A DNA stretch of 64,000 bases from Streptomyces sp. NBC_01260 (lineage in GTDB: Bacteria; Actinomycetota; Actinomycetes; Streptomycetales; Streptomycetaceae), in contig NZ_CP108464.1 of NCBI RefSeq assembly GCF_036226405.1, positions 6,386,001-6,450,000 on the forward strand. The letters are read 5' to 3'. Each line of letters begins with the position of its first letter. Position 1 is the first letter of the stretch. The notes below the pieces were generated by a model, which worked only from the letters and a program-made list of their open reading frames with translations, was not told the origin of the DNA and made no database searches. Positions 18,666 through 27,513 of this stretch are shown here, one piece after another. The translations under genes and the position numbers were made by a program.

Positions 18666-19319
18666 ATGTCCACGCCTCGCGCGCTGCTGTCCGATGCCCG
18701 GCTCTACCTGTGCACGGACGCCCGCAGGCGCCAGGGAGACCTCCCCGGGTTCCTCGACGCGGTCCTCTCCGGCGGGGTGGACATCGTCCAGCTCCGCGAC
18801 AAGGGGATGGAGGCGGCCGAGGAGCTCGAACACCTCGCGGTCCTCGCCGACGCCTGCAGGCGTCACGGCAAGCTCCTCGCGGTCAACGACCGGGCCGACG
18901 TCGCCCATGCCATCGGCTCCGACGTGCTGCACCTGGGTCAGGGCGACCTGCCGGTGCCGGCCGCCCGCGCGGTCATCGGCCAGGACGTCGTCATCGGCCG
19001 CTCCACGCATGCCGAGGCCGAGGTGGACGCCGCGGTCGCCGAGCCCGGCGTGGACTACTTCTGCACCGGCCCCTGCTGGCCCACCCCGACCAAGCCCGGC
19101 CGGCACGCGCCCGGCCTCGGCCTCGTCCGGTACACCGCCTCGCTCGCGCCCGTCCGTCCGTGGTTCGCCATCGGCGGGATCGACGCCGGCAATCTCGACG
19201 AGGTGCTGGACGCCGGAGCGCGCCGCGTCGTCGTCGTCCGGGCCCTCACCGAGGCGGCGGACCCCGCGGCCGCCGCCTCGGAACTGGCCGGAAGGATCCG
19301 GGCGCGCGCCGACGCGTGA
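18666..19319 (+). CDS. thiE: Thiamine-phosphate synthase
   Basis: A 217-residue TIM-barrel enzyme coupling hydroxymethylpyrimidine pyrophosphate with thiazole phosphate to give thiamine phosphate. Motifs include the [20 protein letters not shown] stretch, [20 protein letters not shown] with the metal-binding Asp, [18 protein letters not shown] and [20 protein letters not shown], which holds the phosphate loop. The ATG at 18666 follows the terminator of the previous gene. Unlike thiOSG it shows no TPP riboswitch in the 48 bases upstream, so this step may be constitutive. Confidence 0.95.
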   Translation: MSTPRALLSDARLYLCTDARRRQGDLPGFLDAVLSGGVDIVQLRDKGMEAAEELEHLAVLADACRRHGKLLAVNDRADVAHAIGSDVLHLGQGDLPVPAARAVIGQDVVIGRSTHAEAEVDAAVAEPGVDYFCTGPCWPTPTKPGRHAPGLGLVRYTASLAPVRPWFAIGGIDAGNLDEVLDAGARRVVVVRALTEAADPAAAASELAGRIRARADA

Positions 19320-19361
19320 TCCTGGGGGACGCGGGCGGGACCGCCCCGAGCGACGTGTTTG

Positions 19362-19387
19362 GGACAACAGTGTCCGAAGCGTGGACA
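19362..19387. repeat. Alternating GGACA/TGTCC repeat upstream of metF
   Basis: GGACA (19362-19366), TGTCC (19371-19375) and GGACA (19383-19387) form two overlapping inverted repeats about 40 bases upstream of the metF -35 hexamer. It could be an operator; no known regulator is recognised. Confidence 0.3.
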
Positions 19388-19423
19388 AGTACCGGTCAAT
19401 TCGGGCAATTCCCGCCGGTTCGG

Positions 19424-19458
19424 TTGGGTGGCCGCCACGCCCTGGTTAACCTGCCGTT
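19424..19458 (+). promoter_or_regulatory. Probable leaderless metF promoter
   Basis: TTGGGT (19424-19429), a 17-base spacer, then TAACCT (19447-19452) ending six bases before the ATG. There is no Shine-Dalgarno, so transcription probably starts at the A of the start codon. Confidence 0.5.
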
Positions 19459-20376
19459 ATGGCCCTTGGCACACCCTCCACCAGGACAGATCGCGCGCGC
19501 ACCGTGCGTGAGATGCTCGCGACCGGCGAGACCTTGCACTCGTTCGAGTTCTGGGCGCCCAAGACCGAGAAGGGCGAGCGGAACCTCTGGAACGCGCTGC
19601 GCCGGATCGAGGCGGTGGGGCCCAGCTTCGTCTCGGTGACGTACGGAGCCGGTGGGTCCACCCGGGCCGGGACGGTGAAGGCGACGCAGGACATCGCCGA
19701 CGAGTCCACCCTGACCCCGGTCGCGCACCTCACGGCGGTCAACCACTCCATCGCCGAACTGCGCAACATGGTCGGTCAGTACGCGGACGCCGGAATCCGG
19801 AACATCCTCGCCGTGCGCGGGGACCCGCCGGGCGATCCGATGGGCCCGTGGGTCGAGCACCCGCAGGGTGTGCGGTACGCGGCCGACCTCGTCCGGCTGA
19901 TCAAGGAATCCGGCGATTTCTGTGTCGGCGTCGCCGCATTTCCCGAGATGCACCCGCGCTCGGCCGACTGGGACACCGACATCCGGCATTTCGTGGACAA
20001 GTGCCGCGCCGGTGCGGACTATGCGATCACGCAGATGTTCTTCGATCCCGAGGATTACCTGCGTATGCGTGACCGGGTGGTCGCTGCCGGTTGCGACACC
20101 CCGGTCATTCCCGAGGTGATGCCCCTCACGAGCGTCCGTCAGTTGGAGCGTTTTCCGCAGCTCAGCAACGCGACCCTGCCCGCAGCACTGAAAGAACGCA
20201 TCCTCGCCGCCAAGGACGACCCCGCCGCTGTACGCTCCATTGGCATCGACTTCGCAACGCGGTTCTGCGCGAAGCTGCTTTCCGAGGGTGTCCCCGGGCT
20301 GCACTTCATCACGTTGAACAACTCGACGGCGACGCTCGAAATCTACGAAAATCTCGGACTGCACAAGCAGTCGTGA
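19459..20376 (+). CDS. metF: 5,10-Methylenetetrahydrofolate reductase
   Basis: A 305-residue FAD enzyme reducing methylene-THF to methyl-THF for methionine synthesis. The conserved [17 protein letters not shown] start holds the catalytic Glu, followed by [74 protein letters not shown] and [11 protein letters not shown]. Length fits the bacterial family without a C-terminal SAM-binding domain. It lacks a ribosome binding site and has a promoter that fits leaderless transcription. Followed after 49 bases by the tail-rich membrane protein gene. Confidence 0.95.
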   Translation: MALGTPSTRTDRARTVREMLATGETLHSFEFWAPKTEKGERNLWNALRRIEAVGPSFVSVTYGAGGSTRAGTVKATQDIADESTLTPVAHLTAVNHSIAELRNMVGQYADAGIRNILAVRGDPPGDPMGPWVEHPQGVRYAADLVRLIKESGDFCVGVAAFPEMHPRSADWDTDIRHFVDKCRAGADYAITQMFFDPEDYLRMRDRVVAAGCDTPVIPEVMPLTSVRQLERFPQLSNATLPAALKERILAAKDDPAAVRSIGIDFATRFCAKLLSEGVPGLHFITLNNSTATLEIYENLGLHKQS

Positions 20377-20425
20377 CCGGCCGTACCCGCCACGTTCCGG
20401 GGCGGCGGCCGTAGAAGGGGCGGGC

Positions 20426-21361
20426 ATGGGCTGGACGGTCCTCTACATCGCGTTCGGCATCGTTGCGCTGTGGCTGCTCGGTGAGGTGCTGCTCCAGTAC
20501 AAGGCGCGGCTTCGCTGGCGCCTGCTCGCCTTCACCGGCTTCGTCGGTGTGGTCATCGGTGTCCTGATGCCGTCCGTGCTCGTCATCACGATCGGCGCGA
20601 TCGCCTTCGCGACCGGCCAGACGTACGTCACGCTCTCGTTCCGGCGCGGTTTCTCGACCGGCTGGGCCATAGGGGGCAGCCCCGGGGAGAGCCGTCGCCG
20701 CCGTGGCAACAGCGATCGCGAGCCCCGTCTCCAGGTCTCGGACCTGGAGACGGAGTACGACCCCGGCGCACCGCCGCAGCCGTCCCACGCCCCGCAGAGT
20801 CCGGCGGCGGTCTACGAGCCGGAGCCCCTGCCGGACGACACCGGGCAGTACGGCGTCTACACCGACACCCGGCCCCAGCAGGAGCACCAGGAGCACCAGG
20901 AGCCCCAGGGCCAGCCGCAGTACGCCGCCTACGACTCCTACACCGACTACTCCGCCCACCCGGCGCAGGGCGGCCAGGACATCTACGGCGGCCAGGACGG
21001 CTACGCGGGCCAGGGCACATACGCCGGGCAGGACGGCTACGCGGGAGCCGGGCAGTACGACTACGGCACGGCCGGGCAGCAGTACGCCGCGTACTCCGAC
21101 CCGTACATCGGCACCGGCACGACCGCGGGCGCGCCGCAGTACGGCACGTACGACAGCTACGGGAACCACGACAGCAACGGCGGCCGGCAGCAGTACGCCG
21201 ACCCTTACGCCCAGTCCCAGCAGTACGCCCCCGAGACCCCGCCGGGCGGGGTCTGGGTGCCGCAGCAGCGCGAGGGCGAGCAGTTCCCCCCGGAGCAGCC
21301 CGTACAGCCGGCCCCGTACCCGAACGGTTACGACACCGGCCACAACGACCAGTACCGCTAA
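20426..21361 (+). CDS. Membrane protein with Tyr/Gly/Gln-rich low-complexity tail
   Basis: A 311-residue protein of unknown function. Residues 1-75 hold two hydrophobic stretches (WTVLYIAFGIVALWLLGEVL and the LAFTGFVGVVIGVLMPSVLV stretch running on to about residue 62) and the conserved-looking YVTLSFRRGFSTGWAIG. A basic segment follows (SRRRRGNSDRE), then about 210 residues rich in Gln, Tyr, Gly, Ala and Pro with repeats such as GGQDGYAGQ and AGQYDYG. The tail should be disordered and cytoplasmic or surface-facing depending on topology. ATG at 20426 follows GGGGCGGGC. It may be in one transcript with metF. No enzyme motif is seen. Confidence 0.8.
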   Translation: MGWTVLYIAFGIVALWLLGEVLLQYKARLRWRLLAFTGFVGVVIGVLMPSVLVITIGAIAFATGQTYVTLSFRRGFSTGWAIGGSPGESRRRRGNSDREPRLQVSDLETEYDPGAPPQPSHAPQSPAAVYEPEPLPDDTGQYGVYTDTRPQQEHQEHQEPQGQPQYAAYDSYTDYSAHPAQGGQDIYGGQDGYAGQGTYAGQDGYAGAGQYDYGTAGQQYAAYSDPYIGTGTTAGAPQYGTYDSYGNHDSNGGRQQYADPYAQSQQYAPETPPGGVWVPQQREGEQFPPEQPVQPAPYPNGYDTGHNDQYR

Positions 21362-21451
21362 TGACACCACCGGCCGGCGGGGCATTCCGATCCCGTCCGG
21401 CGATCGAGGGCGAAGCGGCCGCCGGGACGCGCCCCGCGCCCGCCCGCCGCC

Positions 21452-22966
21452 TCACTGGGAGCCGCGGAACGCGTCCCCCTCGACGATGAGCCCCGCGACC
21501 AACGTCCCCGACATCCCCGCGTGCGCCAGCCCGCCGCCCGGATGCGACCAGCCGCCCGCCAGCAGCAGCCCCGGCACCCGGGTGCGGTTCCCCGCGTGCA
21601 GATACCCGCCACCGGCCCCGGCCAGCGCGGGCGGTGGCACCGCGCCCCCCTCCGCGCCGGTCTCCGCGGCCGTCTCCGCGGGCGTCCGCACCTGCGCGTG
21701 GATCAGTCGGTCCCGCAGGCCGGGTACGGCCGCGTCCGCCGCGTTGATCAGGGTGTCCGCGTACCGCTCCCGCAGCGCGGCGTCCGTCCAGTCCACCGGG
21801 CCGTGCGGGGCGACCGTCGCCACCAGCGTCACGGCCTCATGGGCCGCGTCGGGACGGGTCGAGGGGTCATCGGGGCGCAGCACCGTCACCGTGGGGCGCG
21901 CGGCGAGCCGGCCCCCGAACACCGCCTCGCGCTCGGCCGCCCCGTCCGCCGGGTGCACCAGCGTCCGGTGCACGGCATCGGCGGGCCGGGCCCCGGACAG
22001 CGACAGCAGGACCTGGAACCGGCCCGCCGCCCCGCCGCCCGGCCGGCGCCGGACCGTCACATCGCCGTCCTGCCACATGTCCTGACCGGGCATCAGTCCC
22101 GGGTGCGGCTGGAAACCCAGCACCACGTGACCGGCCTCCGCGACCGTCCCGTCGGCCAGCTCCACGCCCGCCGCCCGGCCGTCCTTCTCCACCACCCGGG
22201 CCACCTCGGCACCGAAGACGAACTCCACCTTCCGCGCCAGGCACCGCTCGTACACCGCCTGCGCCAGCGCCCGCATCCCGCCGGAGACGTACCAGCTGCC
22301 GAACGTCTCCTCCATGTACGGCAGCAGGGCCGCGCTCGCCGGGGCGTGCAGCGGATCCAGGCCGTAGGACAGCGCGTACCCGTCGAGGAGGGCGGCCAGC
22401 CGGGGGTCCGCCAGCTCCCAGGAACCTACCTCCGCCACCGTGCCGGCCCGCAACGCGGGGCGCAGCAGCCGCCGTCGTGCCGGCGCCGGGTACGGATCGC
22501 GGGCCAGCACCTGCCAGTCGGGGCGCAACGGCTCCTCCAGCAACGGCCGCCTGGACCGGTCCCAGGCATCCCCGGCCCGGTCCAGGAACGCTCCCCAGCT
22601 CTCACCGGCACCGTCCCCCAGCGCGGCGTCCAGCGCTGTCACGACCCCGGCCCGCGAGGCGTTCGGCAGCGAGACCGCGGTGCCGTCCGCGAAGACGTGG
22701 CGGCTCGCCGGATCGACCTGGGTCAGGGTGACGCACCGCTCCAGCGGTTCCTTGCCCGTCTTCACGAACAGGTCGCGGTAGACCGCCGGCAGATGCAGCA
22801 GGGAGGGCCCGGTGTCGAACGCGAAGCCGTCCCGGGCATGGCGGCCGACCGAGCCGCCGAAGGTCTGCGACCGCTCGTACACCGTCACCCGGTGGCCTGC
22901 CACGGCCAGCCGGGCCGCCGCCGACATCGCGCCCATCCCGGCGCCGATCACCGCAATACGTGCCAT
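21452..22966 (-). CDS. CrtI/phytoene desaturase-like FAD oxidoreductase
   Basis: A 504-residue flavoprotein with the N-terminal Rossmann motif IAVIGAGMGAMSAAARLAVAG and VYERSQTFGGSVGRHARDGF. A GPSLLHLPAVYRDLF region and the C-terminal FAD contact GLLLAGGWSHPGGGLAHAGMSG match carotenoid desaturase/isomerase relatives. No other carotenoid gene is near, so the substrate is open; it may be a carotenoid or a different polyisoprenoid or polyketide. The ATG at 22966 (MARIAVIGAG) begins the dinucleotide fold. It is convergent with the preceding gene and 31 bases downstream of the DUF4126 gene, probably one operon. Confidence 0.85.
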   Translation of the reverse strand: MARIAVIGAGMGAMSAAARLAVAGHRVTVYERSQTFGGSVGRHARDGFAFDTGPSLLHLPAVYRDLFVKTGKEPLERCVTLTQVDPASRHVFADGTAVSLPNASRAGVVTALDAALGDGAGESWGAFLDRAGDAWDRSRRPLLEEPLRPDWQVLARDPYPAPARRRLLRPALRAGTVAEVGSWELADPRLAALLDGYALSYGLDPLHAPASAALLPYMEETFGSWYVSGGMRALAQAVYERCLARKVEFVFGAEVARVVEKDGRAAGVELADGTVAEAGHVVLGFQPHPGLMPGQDMWQDGDVTVRRRPGGGAAGRFQVLLSLSGARPADAVHRTLVHPADGAAEREAVFGGRLAARPTVTVLRPDDPSTRPDAAHEAVTLVATVAPHGPVDWTDAALRERYADTLINAADAAVPGLRDRLIHAQVRTPAETAAETGAEGGAVPPPALAGAGGGYLHAGNRTRVPGLLLAGGWSHPGGGLAHAGMSGTLVAGLIVEGDAFRGSQ

Positions 22967-22997
22967 GGCAGCGACTTTATCGGCCGCCACCGACAGC

Positions 22998-23615
22998 TCA
23001 GCCGCCAGGCCACTGGGAAGCGGGGGCGGTCAGCCGCTTCTCCTCCCGCCGCTGCGCCCTGCGGCGCAGGAACCGGCGGACACGGGAGGCCAGGAAGACC
23101 AGGATCAGCAGGCCGAGCAGCAGCAGCGTGCCGGCGATGCCGGCCGCGATCACCGGATGGAACAGGGCGAACGTGACCACTCCGGCCACACCCAGGTCCT
23201 CGACCGTGCTCATGGCGATATTGCTGAACGGCTCGGGGGAGGTGTTGACCGCCATCCTGGTGCCCGCCTTCACCAGATGGCTCATCAGCGCGGTGGAACC
23301 GCCGACGGCCCCCGCCGCGAGCTCCGACAGCGAACCGTCCCCGCCCGCCAGGAGTGCCGCGACGACCGCTCCGGCGAGCGGCCTGATGAAGGTGTGCGCC
23401 GTGTCCCAGGCCGAGTCCACGTAAGGGATCTTGTCGGCCACCATCTCGCACAGGAAGAGCACACCGGCCACGACGAGCACATCGGTGCGCTGGAGCGAGG
23501 CGGGCACCTCGTCGCTCACGCCGGTCGCGCCGAAGATGCCGAGCAGGAGGACCACCGCGTAGGCGTTGATCCCGCTCGCCCAGCCGCTTGTGAACACCAG
23601 AGGGAGTACGGACAC
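22998..23615 (-). CDS. DUF4126 membrane protein
   Basis: About 205 residues with five hydrophobic segments, from SVLPLVFTSGWASGINAYAV through GVVTFALFHPVIAAGIAGTL to LLLGLLILVFLASRVRRFL, ending in a basic tail. The GWASGINAY and GGSTALMSHLVKAGTRMAVN stretches identify the DUF4126 family, whose function is not known. The GTG at 23615 was chosen because family members usually begin with SVLPLVFTSG; a TTG at 23642 would add nine residues. No good Shine-Dalgarno is present at either. Likely co-transcribed with the CrtI-like gene. Confidence 0.78.
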   Translation of the reverse strand: MSVLPLVFTSGWASGINAYAVVLLLGIFGATGVSDEVPASLQRTDVLVVAGVLFLCEMVADKIPYVDSAWDTAHTFIRPLAGAVVAALLAGGDGSLSELAAGAVGGSTALMSHLVKAGTRMAVNTSPEPFSNIAMSTVEDLGVAGVVTFALFHPVIAAGIAGTLLLLGLLILVFLASRVRRFLRRRAQRREEKRLTAPASQWPGG

Positions 23616-23642
23616 GGACGCGATCGTAACCAGATGGCGCAA

Positions 23643-23972
23643 CCCCGCGGGAGTGCTTGGGTGCCCAGGGCTGAGTATCCGTACCTAGGGGGCCAATTGA
23701 GTAGGTACGCGGATGGGCCACGACCTGCGCGGACGGCAGAGTGGGGACCACGGAAGGGGCGCTGCGCCGGTACCGCCGGCACGGGGCGGCGGAGCAGGCG
23801 TGGTGCCCCGTCCGGAACGGGGGTGCGCGACGGAGGACCCGGGACCACGGGGGACGGCGGGGTCACGGGGGAAGGTTCTCCGGCAGCACGGATGACGCCG
23901 GTCGGGCGGGGCTCGGGGGGATCGAGCCCCGTCGGACCGGCGCCGTCGTGCGTCCGGGCCGCTGCGCGGGGC
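23643..23972. other. Intergenic stretch without a gene; imperfect inverted repeat at 23677-23714
   Basis: No convincing coding sequence was found in these 330 bases. ATCCGTACCTA (23677-23687) and TAGGTACGCGGAT (23702-23714) form an inverted repeat with a one-base bulge. TGAGTA occurs twice (23672-23677 and 23699-23704). This may be the promoter or operator region of the DUF4126/CrtI-like unit. The remainder is GC-rich and featureless. Confidence 0.4.
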
Positions 23973-23996
23973 GCGGGTCAGCGCCCGCTGACCCGC
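23973..23996 (-). terminator. Terminator overlapping the tetR stop codon
   Basis: GCGGGTCAGCG (23973-23983) and CGCTGACCCGC (23986-23996) are exact reverse complements. The stem includes the last TetR codons and its TGA, ending the ABC-YhgE-TetR operon. Confidence 0.6.
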
Positions 23997-24589
23997 CCGT
24001 GCAGCAGCAGGGACAGCGCCGAGTGCACGTCGTCGATCGACCGCTCCGGCTGGAACGCCTGCCAGTCCAGCGCCGCCACCAGCACCATGCCGACCAGCGC
24101 GGCCGCCGTCAGCGGGATGTCGATCTCCTCGCTGAGCTCGCCGCCCGCGACACCCTCCTTGAGCACTCCCTCGACCACGGCGACGGCCTCCTGGCGCACC
24201 ACCAGCAGGGTCGCCTGCCAGGCCCGGTTCGTCCGCCACAGCTCGGCCACGTACAGCTGGGTGAAGGCGGGATAGCGGTCGATGAACGCCAGACCGGCCC
24301 GGATCATGGCGTCCAGCGCCTCGACCCGGCTGCCACCGCGCTCGTCGGTCTCCTCGGCCGCGGAGCGCAGCGAGGAGGTGAGCAGCCCGACGCCGTGGCG
24401 CAGCAGCTCCTCGAAGAGTTCCGTCTTGCTCTTGAAGTTGTAGTAGACCGTGCCCTTGGCGACCCCGGCGCGCTCGGCGATCTCGTCCACGGTGGTGGCC
24501 GAGAAGCCCTTCTCGGCGATGAGGGTCACGGCCGCCTCGTAGAGCTTCTGCCGGGTGGCCTGGCGGCGCGTGGTGCTACTGCTTTCCAT
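23978..24589 (-). CDS. TetR-family transcriptional regulator
   Basis: A 203-residue repressor with an N-terminal helix-turn-helix (ATRQKLYEAAVTLIAEKGFS followed by ATTVDEIAERAGVAKGTVYY, about residues 10-50) and a C-terminal ligand domain of the TetR_C type. It is the last gene of an operon with the ABC ATPase and the YhgE/Pip protein; its ATG is 29 bases from the YhgE stop. It probably represses its own operon through the palindrome at 27514-27527, relieved by a compound exported or sensed by the membrane protein. The ligand is unknown. Confidence 0.9.
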   Translation of the reverse strand: MESSSTTRRQATRQKLYEAAVTLIAEKGFSATTVDEIAERAGVAKGTVYYNFKSKTELFEELLRHGVGLLTSSLRSAAEETDERGGSRVEALDAMIRAGLAFIDRYPAFTQLYVAELWRTNRAWQATLLVVRQEAVAVVEGVLKEGVAGGELSEEIDIPLTAAALVGMVLVAALDWQAFQPERSIDDVHSALSLLLHGRVSGR

Positions 24590-24618
24590 GCTCCTGATTC
24601 TCACAGGTCCCGGAGCGC

Positions 24619-26706
24619 TCACAGGCTCAGCTCCGGGTGCAGCCGGTCCAGCGTCCACATCTGCTTGCGGCGCGCGGAGACGGCGGTCAGCGCGAGCGCG
24701 CCCGCGGTGAAGGCCAGCAGCACCGCGCAGCCCTGCCAGACCGGGCCGAGCCCGCCGCCCGTGATCAGCCGGCGCAGCCCCTCGACGACGTAGGTCATCG
24801 GCAGATAGGGGTGGATCGCGTTGAAGAAGCCCGGACTGGTCTGCACGGGGTACGTACCCCCGGCCGAGGTCAGCTGGAGCATCAGCACCGCGAGTACGAG
24901 GATGCGTCCCGCCGCCCCGAAGCGGGCGTTCAGCCACTGTACGATCGCGGCGAAGCAACAGGTCACCAGGGCAAGGAAGCCGATCGTCCCGGCGGCCCGG
25001 ACCATCTGGAGGCCGAGCCCCCAGTGCAGTACGGACATCAGCGCGGCCACCTGGAGCAGACCGATCGCGGCCACCGGCAGCCAGCCCGCGAGGGCGATCC
25101 GCCAGGCCGGGGCCCCGGCCGCCAGTGCGCGCCGGTTGAGCGGCTGGATCAGCATGTACGCCACCATCGCGCCGACCCAGAGGGAGAGCGGGATGAAGTA
25201 GGGGGCGAAGCCGGTGCCGTAGTTGGGCGCGGCGTGCAGCGACCGGGAGGCCAGCTGCACCGGGTCGGACATGACTCCCGTACGGGCGTCGCGGTCCTTC
25301 TCGTCGTAGTCGGGGATCTTGCCGACCCCGTCGTTGAGGCCCTGCGCGAGCGTGGCCGAACCGTCGCCGAGCCGGATCATTCCGCTGTCCAGGCTCGTCG
25401 CGCCCTTCTTGAGGTCACCGACGCCGGTGTTCAGTTCTGCCGAGCTCGACTTGGCCGTGGACAGGCCGGTGTGCAGCTGATCGGCGCCCTCGGCGACCTT
25501 GTGGGCACCGGTGTTGAGCGCGTTGATCTTCTTGACCGCGCTGTCCAGGTCCTCGTCGAGATGCGGTGAGCGCTCGGCGAGGGCGTCGGCCTGCTTCTGC
25601 AGGGTGGCCAGCTGACCGCGCAACTGCGTGAGGTCCCCGTGCTGGTTCTTGACCAGGACGTTCACATCGTCGGCCACGGCCGCGACATCGGCCGCCGCCG
25701 TCACGGCCCGCTTCAGCGGCTCACAGACGGTGGAATCGGGGAGCGGCTGCTCCTCGCACCGGGTGCGGTGGACATCGGTGAGATCGTCGGAGGCCGTGTG
25801 CGCGGCGGTGGCGGCGGCGGGCGCGGCCTTCACCAGCGCGTCGAGGTTGTCCCGTACGGTCTGCGAGGAATCGGAGACCAGCCGGGCCGTGTCGCCGATC
25901 GACTTCCCGTTGTCCTTCAGGAACGGGCGGACGTCGGCCGCCACCCCGTTGACCTTGTCGGCGAGCAACTGGGTGCCGCCCGCGACCTGGCGCGAGCCGG
26001 TCTCCAGATCGCCCGCGCCCGCGTTCAGTCTGACGATGCCGCCGGCCAGCTTGTCGCTGCCCGCCTTCGCGTCCTTCAGCCCGTCCGCGAGGTCCTTCGA
26101 GCCCTTCTTCGCCTTGCCGATCCCGCCCTTGAGGTCGTCGGCGCCCTTGGCGGCCTTCGCCGTCGCGTCATGGAGATCGGAGAAGTTGATGAAGATCCGG
26201 TCGAGGAAGCCGCGCGAGGCGTTGGCCGAGGCGGCGGTGCGCACCTCGGAGAAGACCGTCCGGGAGATCTGGCCGACGATGTAGTTGTTCGCGTCGTTGG
26301 TGCGCACCTGGAGGGCGCCGGTCTCGGGGGAGTCGCCCGCGCTGGACGCGATGCGCTTGCTGAAGTCCGACGGCATGGTCAGCGAGAGGTAGTACGTGCC
26401 GTCCTCGACGCCCTTGTCGGCCTCGGCGGAGCTCACCTCGTGCCAGTCGAAGACCTTGGAGTCGAGCAGCTTGCCGGTGATCTCGTCCCCGGCCGCGACG
26501 CGCTTTCCCTCGGCGGACGCGCCCTTGTCGTCGTTGACCAGTGCGACCGGGATGCGGTCCAGGCGGCCGTACGGGTCCCAGAACGACCACAGGTACAGGG
26601 CGCCGTAGAGCAGGGGCAGCAGCAGAAGTGCGGCCAGTGCCGCGCGCGGCAGCCGCCCCCTGCCGAAGCGCCTCAGCTCAAGAGTGGCCAGTCTCGGCGA
26701 ACGCAT
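24619..26706 (-). CDS. YhgE/Pip-family membrane protein (phage infection protein-like, ABC permease-like)
   Basis: A 695-residue membrane protein. One helix near residues 18-40 (ALAALLLLPLLYGALYLWSF) is followed by the DRIPVALVNDDKGAS motif of the YhgE/Pip family. A long extracytoplasmic region (about 60-480) has repeated KGADDLKGG, DGLKDAKAGSDKLAGG and TGVGDLKKGATSLDSG heptad-like units. Five or six C-terminal helices complete it, as in ABC-2 permeases. Relatives serve as phage receptors or type VII-secretion partners in Firmicutes; here the linked ATPase suggests an exporter. Its start overlaps the ATPase gene end by 29 bases. Confidence 0.88.
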   Translation of the reverse strand: MRSPRLATLELRRFGRGRLPRAALAALLLLPLLYGALYLWSFWDPYGRLDRIPVALVNDDKGASAEGKRVAAGDEITGKLLDSKVFDWHEVSSAEADKGVEDGTYYLSLTMPSDFSKRIASSAGDSPETGALQVRTNDANNYIVGQISRTVFSEVRTAASANASRGFLDRIFINFSDLHDATAKAAKGADDLKGGIGKAKKGSKDLADGLKDAKAGSDKLAGGIVRLNAGAGDLETGSRQVAGGTQLLADKVNGVAADVRPFLKDNGKSIGDTARLVSDSSQTVRDNLDALVKAAPAAATAAHTASDDLTDVHRTRCEEQPLPDSTVCEPLKRAVTAAADVAAVADDVNVLVKNQHGDLTQLRGQLATLQKQADALAERSPHLDEDLDSAVKKINALNTGAHKVAEGADQLHTGLSTAKSSSAELNTGVGDLKKGATSLDSGMIRLGDGSATLAQGLNDGVGKIPDYDEKDRDARTGVMSDPVQLASRSLHAAPNYGTGFAPYFIPLSLWVGAMVAYMLIQPLNRRALAAGAPAWRIALAGWLPVAAIGLLQVAALMSVLHWGLGLQMVRAAGTIGFLALVTCCFAAIVQWLNARFGAAGRILVLAVLMLQLTSAGGTYPVQTSPGFFNAIHPYLPMTYVVEGLRRLITGGGLGPVWQGCAVLLAFTAGALALTAVSARRKQMWTLDRLHPELSL

Positions 26707-27493
26707 CGGCCGTCCCTTCGTCGTCCGTGGGGTCCGCCGGCTCCGCGGCGTCGGGGGTCTCGGTGTTGTCGGTACTGCTGGAGGGCTGCGCAGCCCCGGT
26801 GGTGTCCGTGCGTACGGTGAGCGCGTCCTCGGGGGCCTCGCTGCAGACGGCCAGCACGGTCGTGCCGCCGGCGGCGAGGGAGCGCAGCAGCTCCCAGACC
26901 TCGGCGCGCTCGGCGCCGGAGAGTTTGAGATCGGCGTCGTCCACCGCGATCAGCGCAGGCCGGCCGATCAGCGCGAGGGCGAGCGAGAGCCGCAGCGCCT
27001 CCAGCCGTTCCAGATCCCGTACGGAGGTCCGCTCGGCCTTGGGCAGGGTGGCGGGGTCGAGGCCGGCGGCGTCCAGCGCCGCGTCGATCCGGGCCCTGGC
27101 CGTGGCGGCGCGCTCGCGGCGCGGACGCAGCAGGGCGCGCGGGGAGCCGTCGTAGCGGCGCTGGAGCAGGGCGCGTTCGCGCAGGTGCTCGGCGACCGTG
27201 AAGGCCGGGTCGAGCTCGCTGACCCCGGGCACGGGTCCCAGTGCTGCGATGCGCCGTACGGCTGCGGCCCGCCGCGGCAGGCGCAGGCCGCCGGTCTCGG
27301 CGTGGCCCTCGGTGGAGCGCATCCGGCCGGTGAGGGCGAGCAGCAGGCAGGTGCGGCCGGAGCCGGACGGGCCCTCGACCGCGATCAGGGAGCCGGGCCC
27401 GGCGCTGAAGGTCACACCGCGGAAGGCCCAGCCGCGCGGCCCCTTGAGCCCGAGGTTCTCGGCGGCGACAGCTGCCCCGTGCGGGCTGTCCAC
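26678..27493 (-). CDS. ABC transporter ATP-binding protein
   Basis: A 271-residue ATPase with Walker A GPSGSGRT (about residues 41-48). A degenerate signature region follows (SVRDLERLEALRLSLALALI, lacking a clear LSGGQ), then Walker B-like PALIAVDDAD, and an acidic/Thr-rich tail of about 45 residues (TDTTGAAQPSS onward, ending near EGTADAFAETGHS). The weak signature and Asp-Asp Walker B make it a divergent ATPase. It is read with the YhgE/Pip protein, so it probably powers that permease. GTG start at 27493 follows GGAGAGGG. First gene of the operon. Confidence 0.85.
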   Translation of the reverse strand: MDSPHGAAVAAENLGLKGPRGWAFRGVTFSAGPGSLIAVEGPSGSGRTCLLLALTGRMRSTEGHAETGGLRLPRRAAAVRRIAALGPVPGVSELDPAFTVAEHLRERALLQRRYDGSPRALLRPRRERAATARARIDAALDAAGLDPATLPKAERTSVRDLERLEALRLSLALALIGRPALIAVDDADLKLSGAERAEVWELLRSLAAGGTTVLAVCSEAPEDALTVRTDTTGAAQPSSSTDNTETPDAAEPADPTDDEGTADAFAETGHS

Positions 27494-27513
27494 AGGCCCT
27501 CTCCGTTCTTTGA

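Noticed and set aside
16214..18673. Minus-strand open frame of about 800 codons across the glycoamidase and Rv2175c-like genes
   Set aside because: It crosses two real genes and a perfect terminator, lacks domains and has the composition of a shadow frame.
23741..23970. Coding sequence in the gap before tetR
   Set aside because: All frames there are low-complexity Arg/Gly/Pro reads that run antisense into tetR, with no motif.
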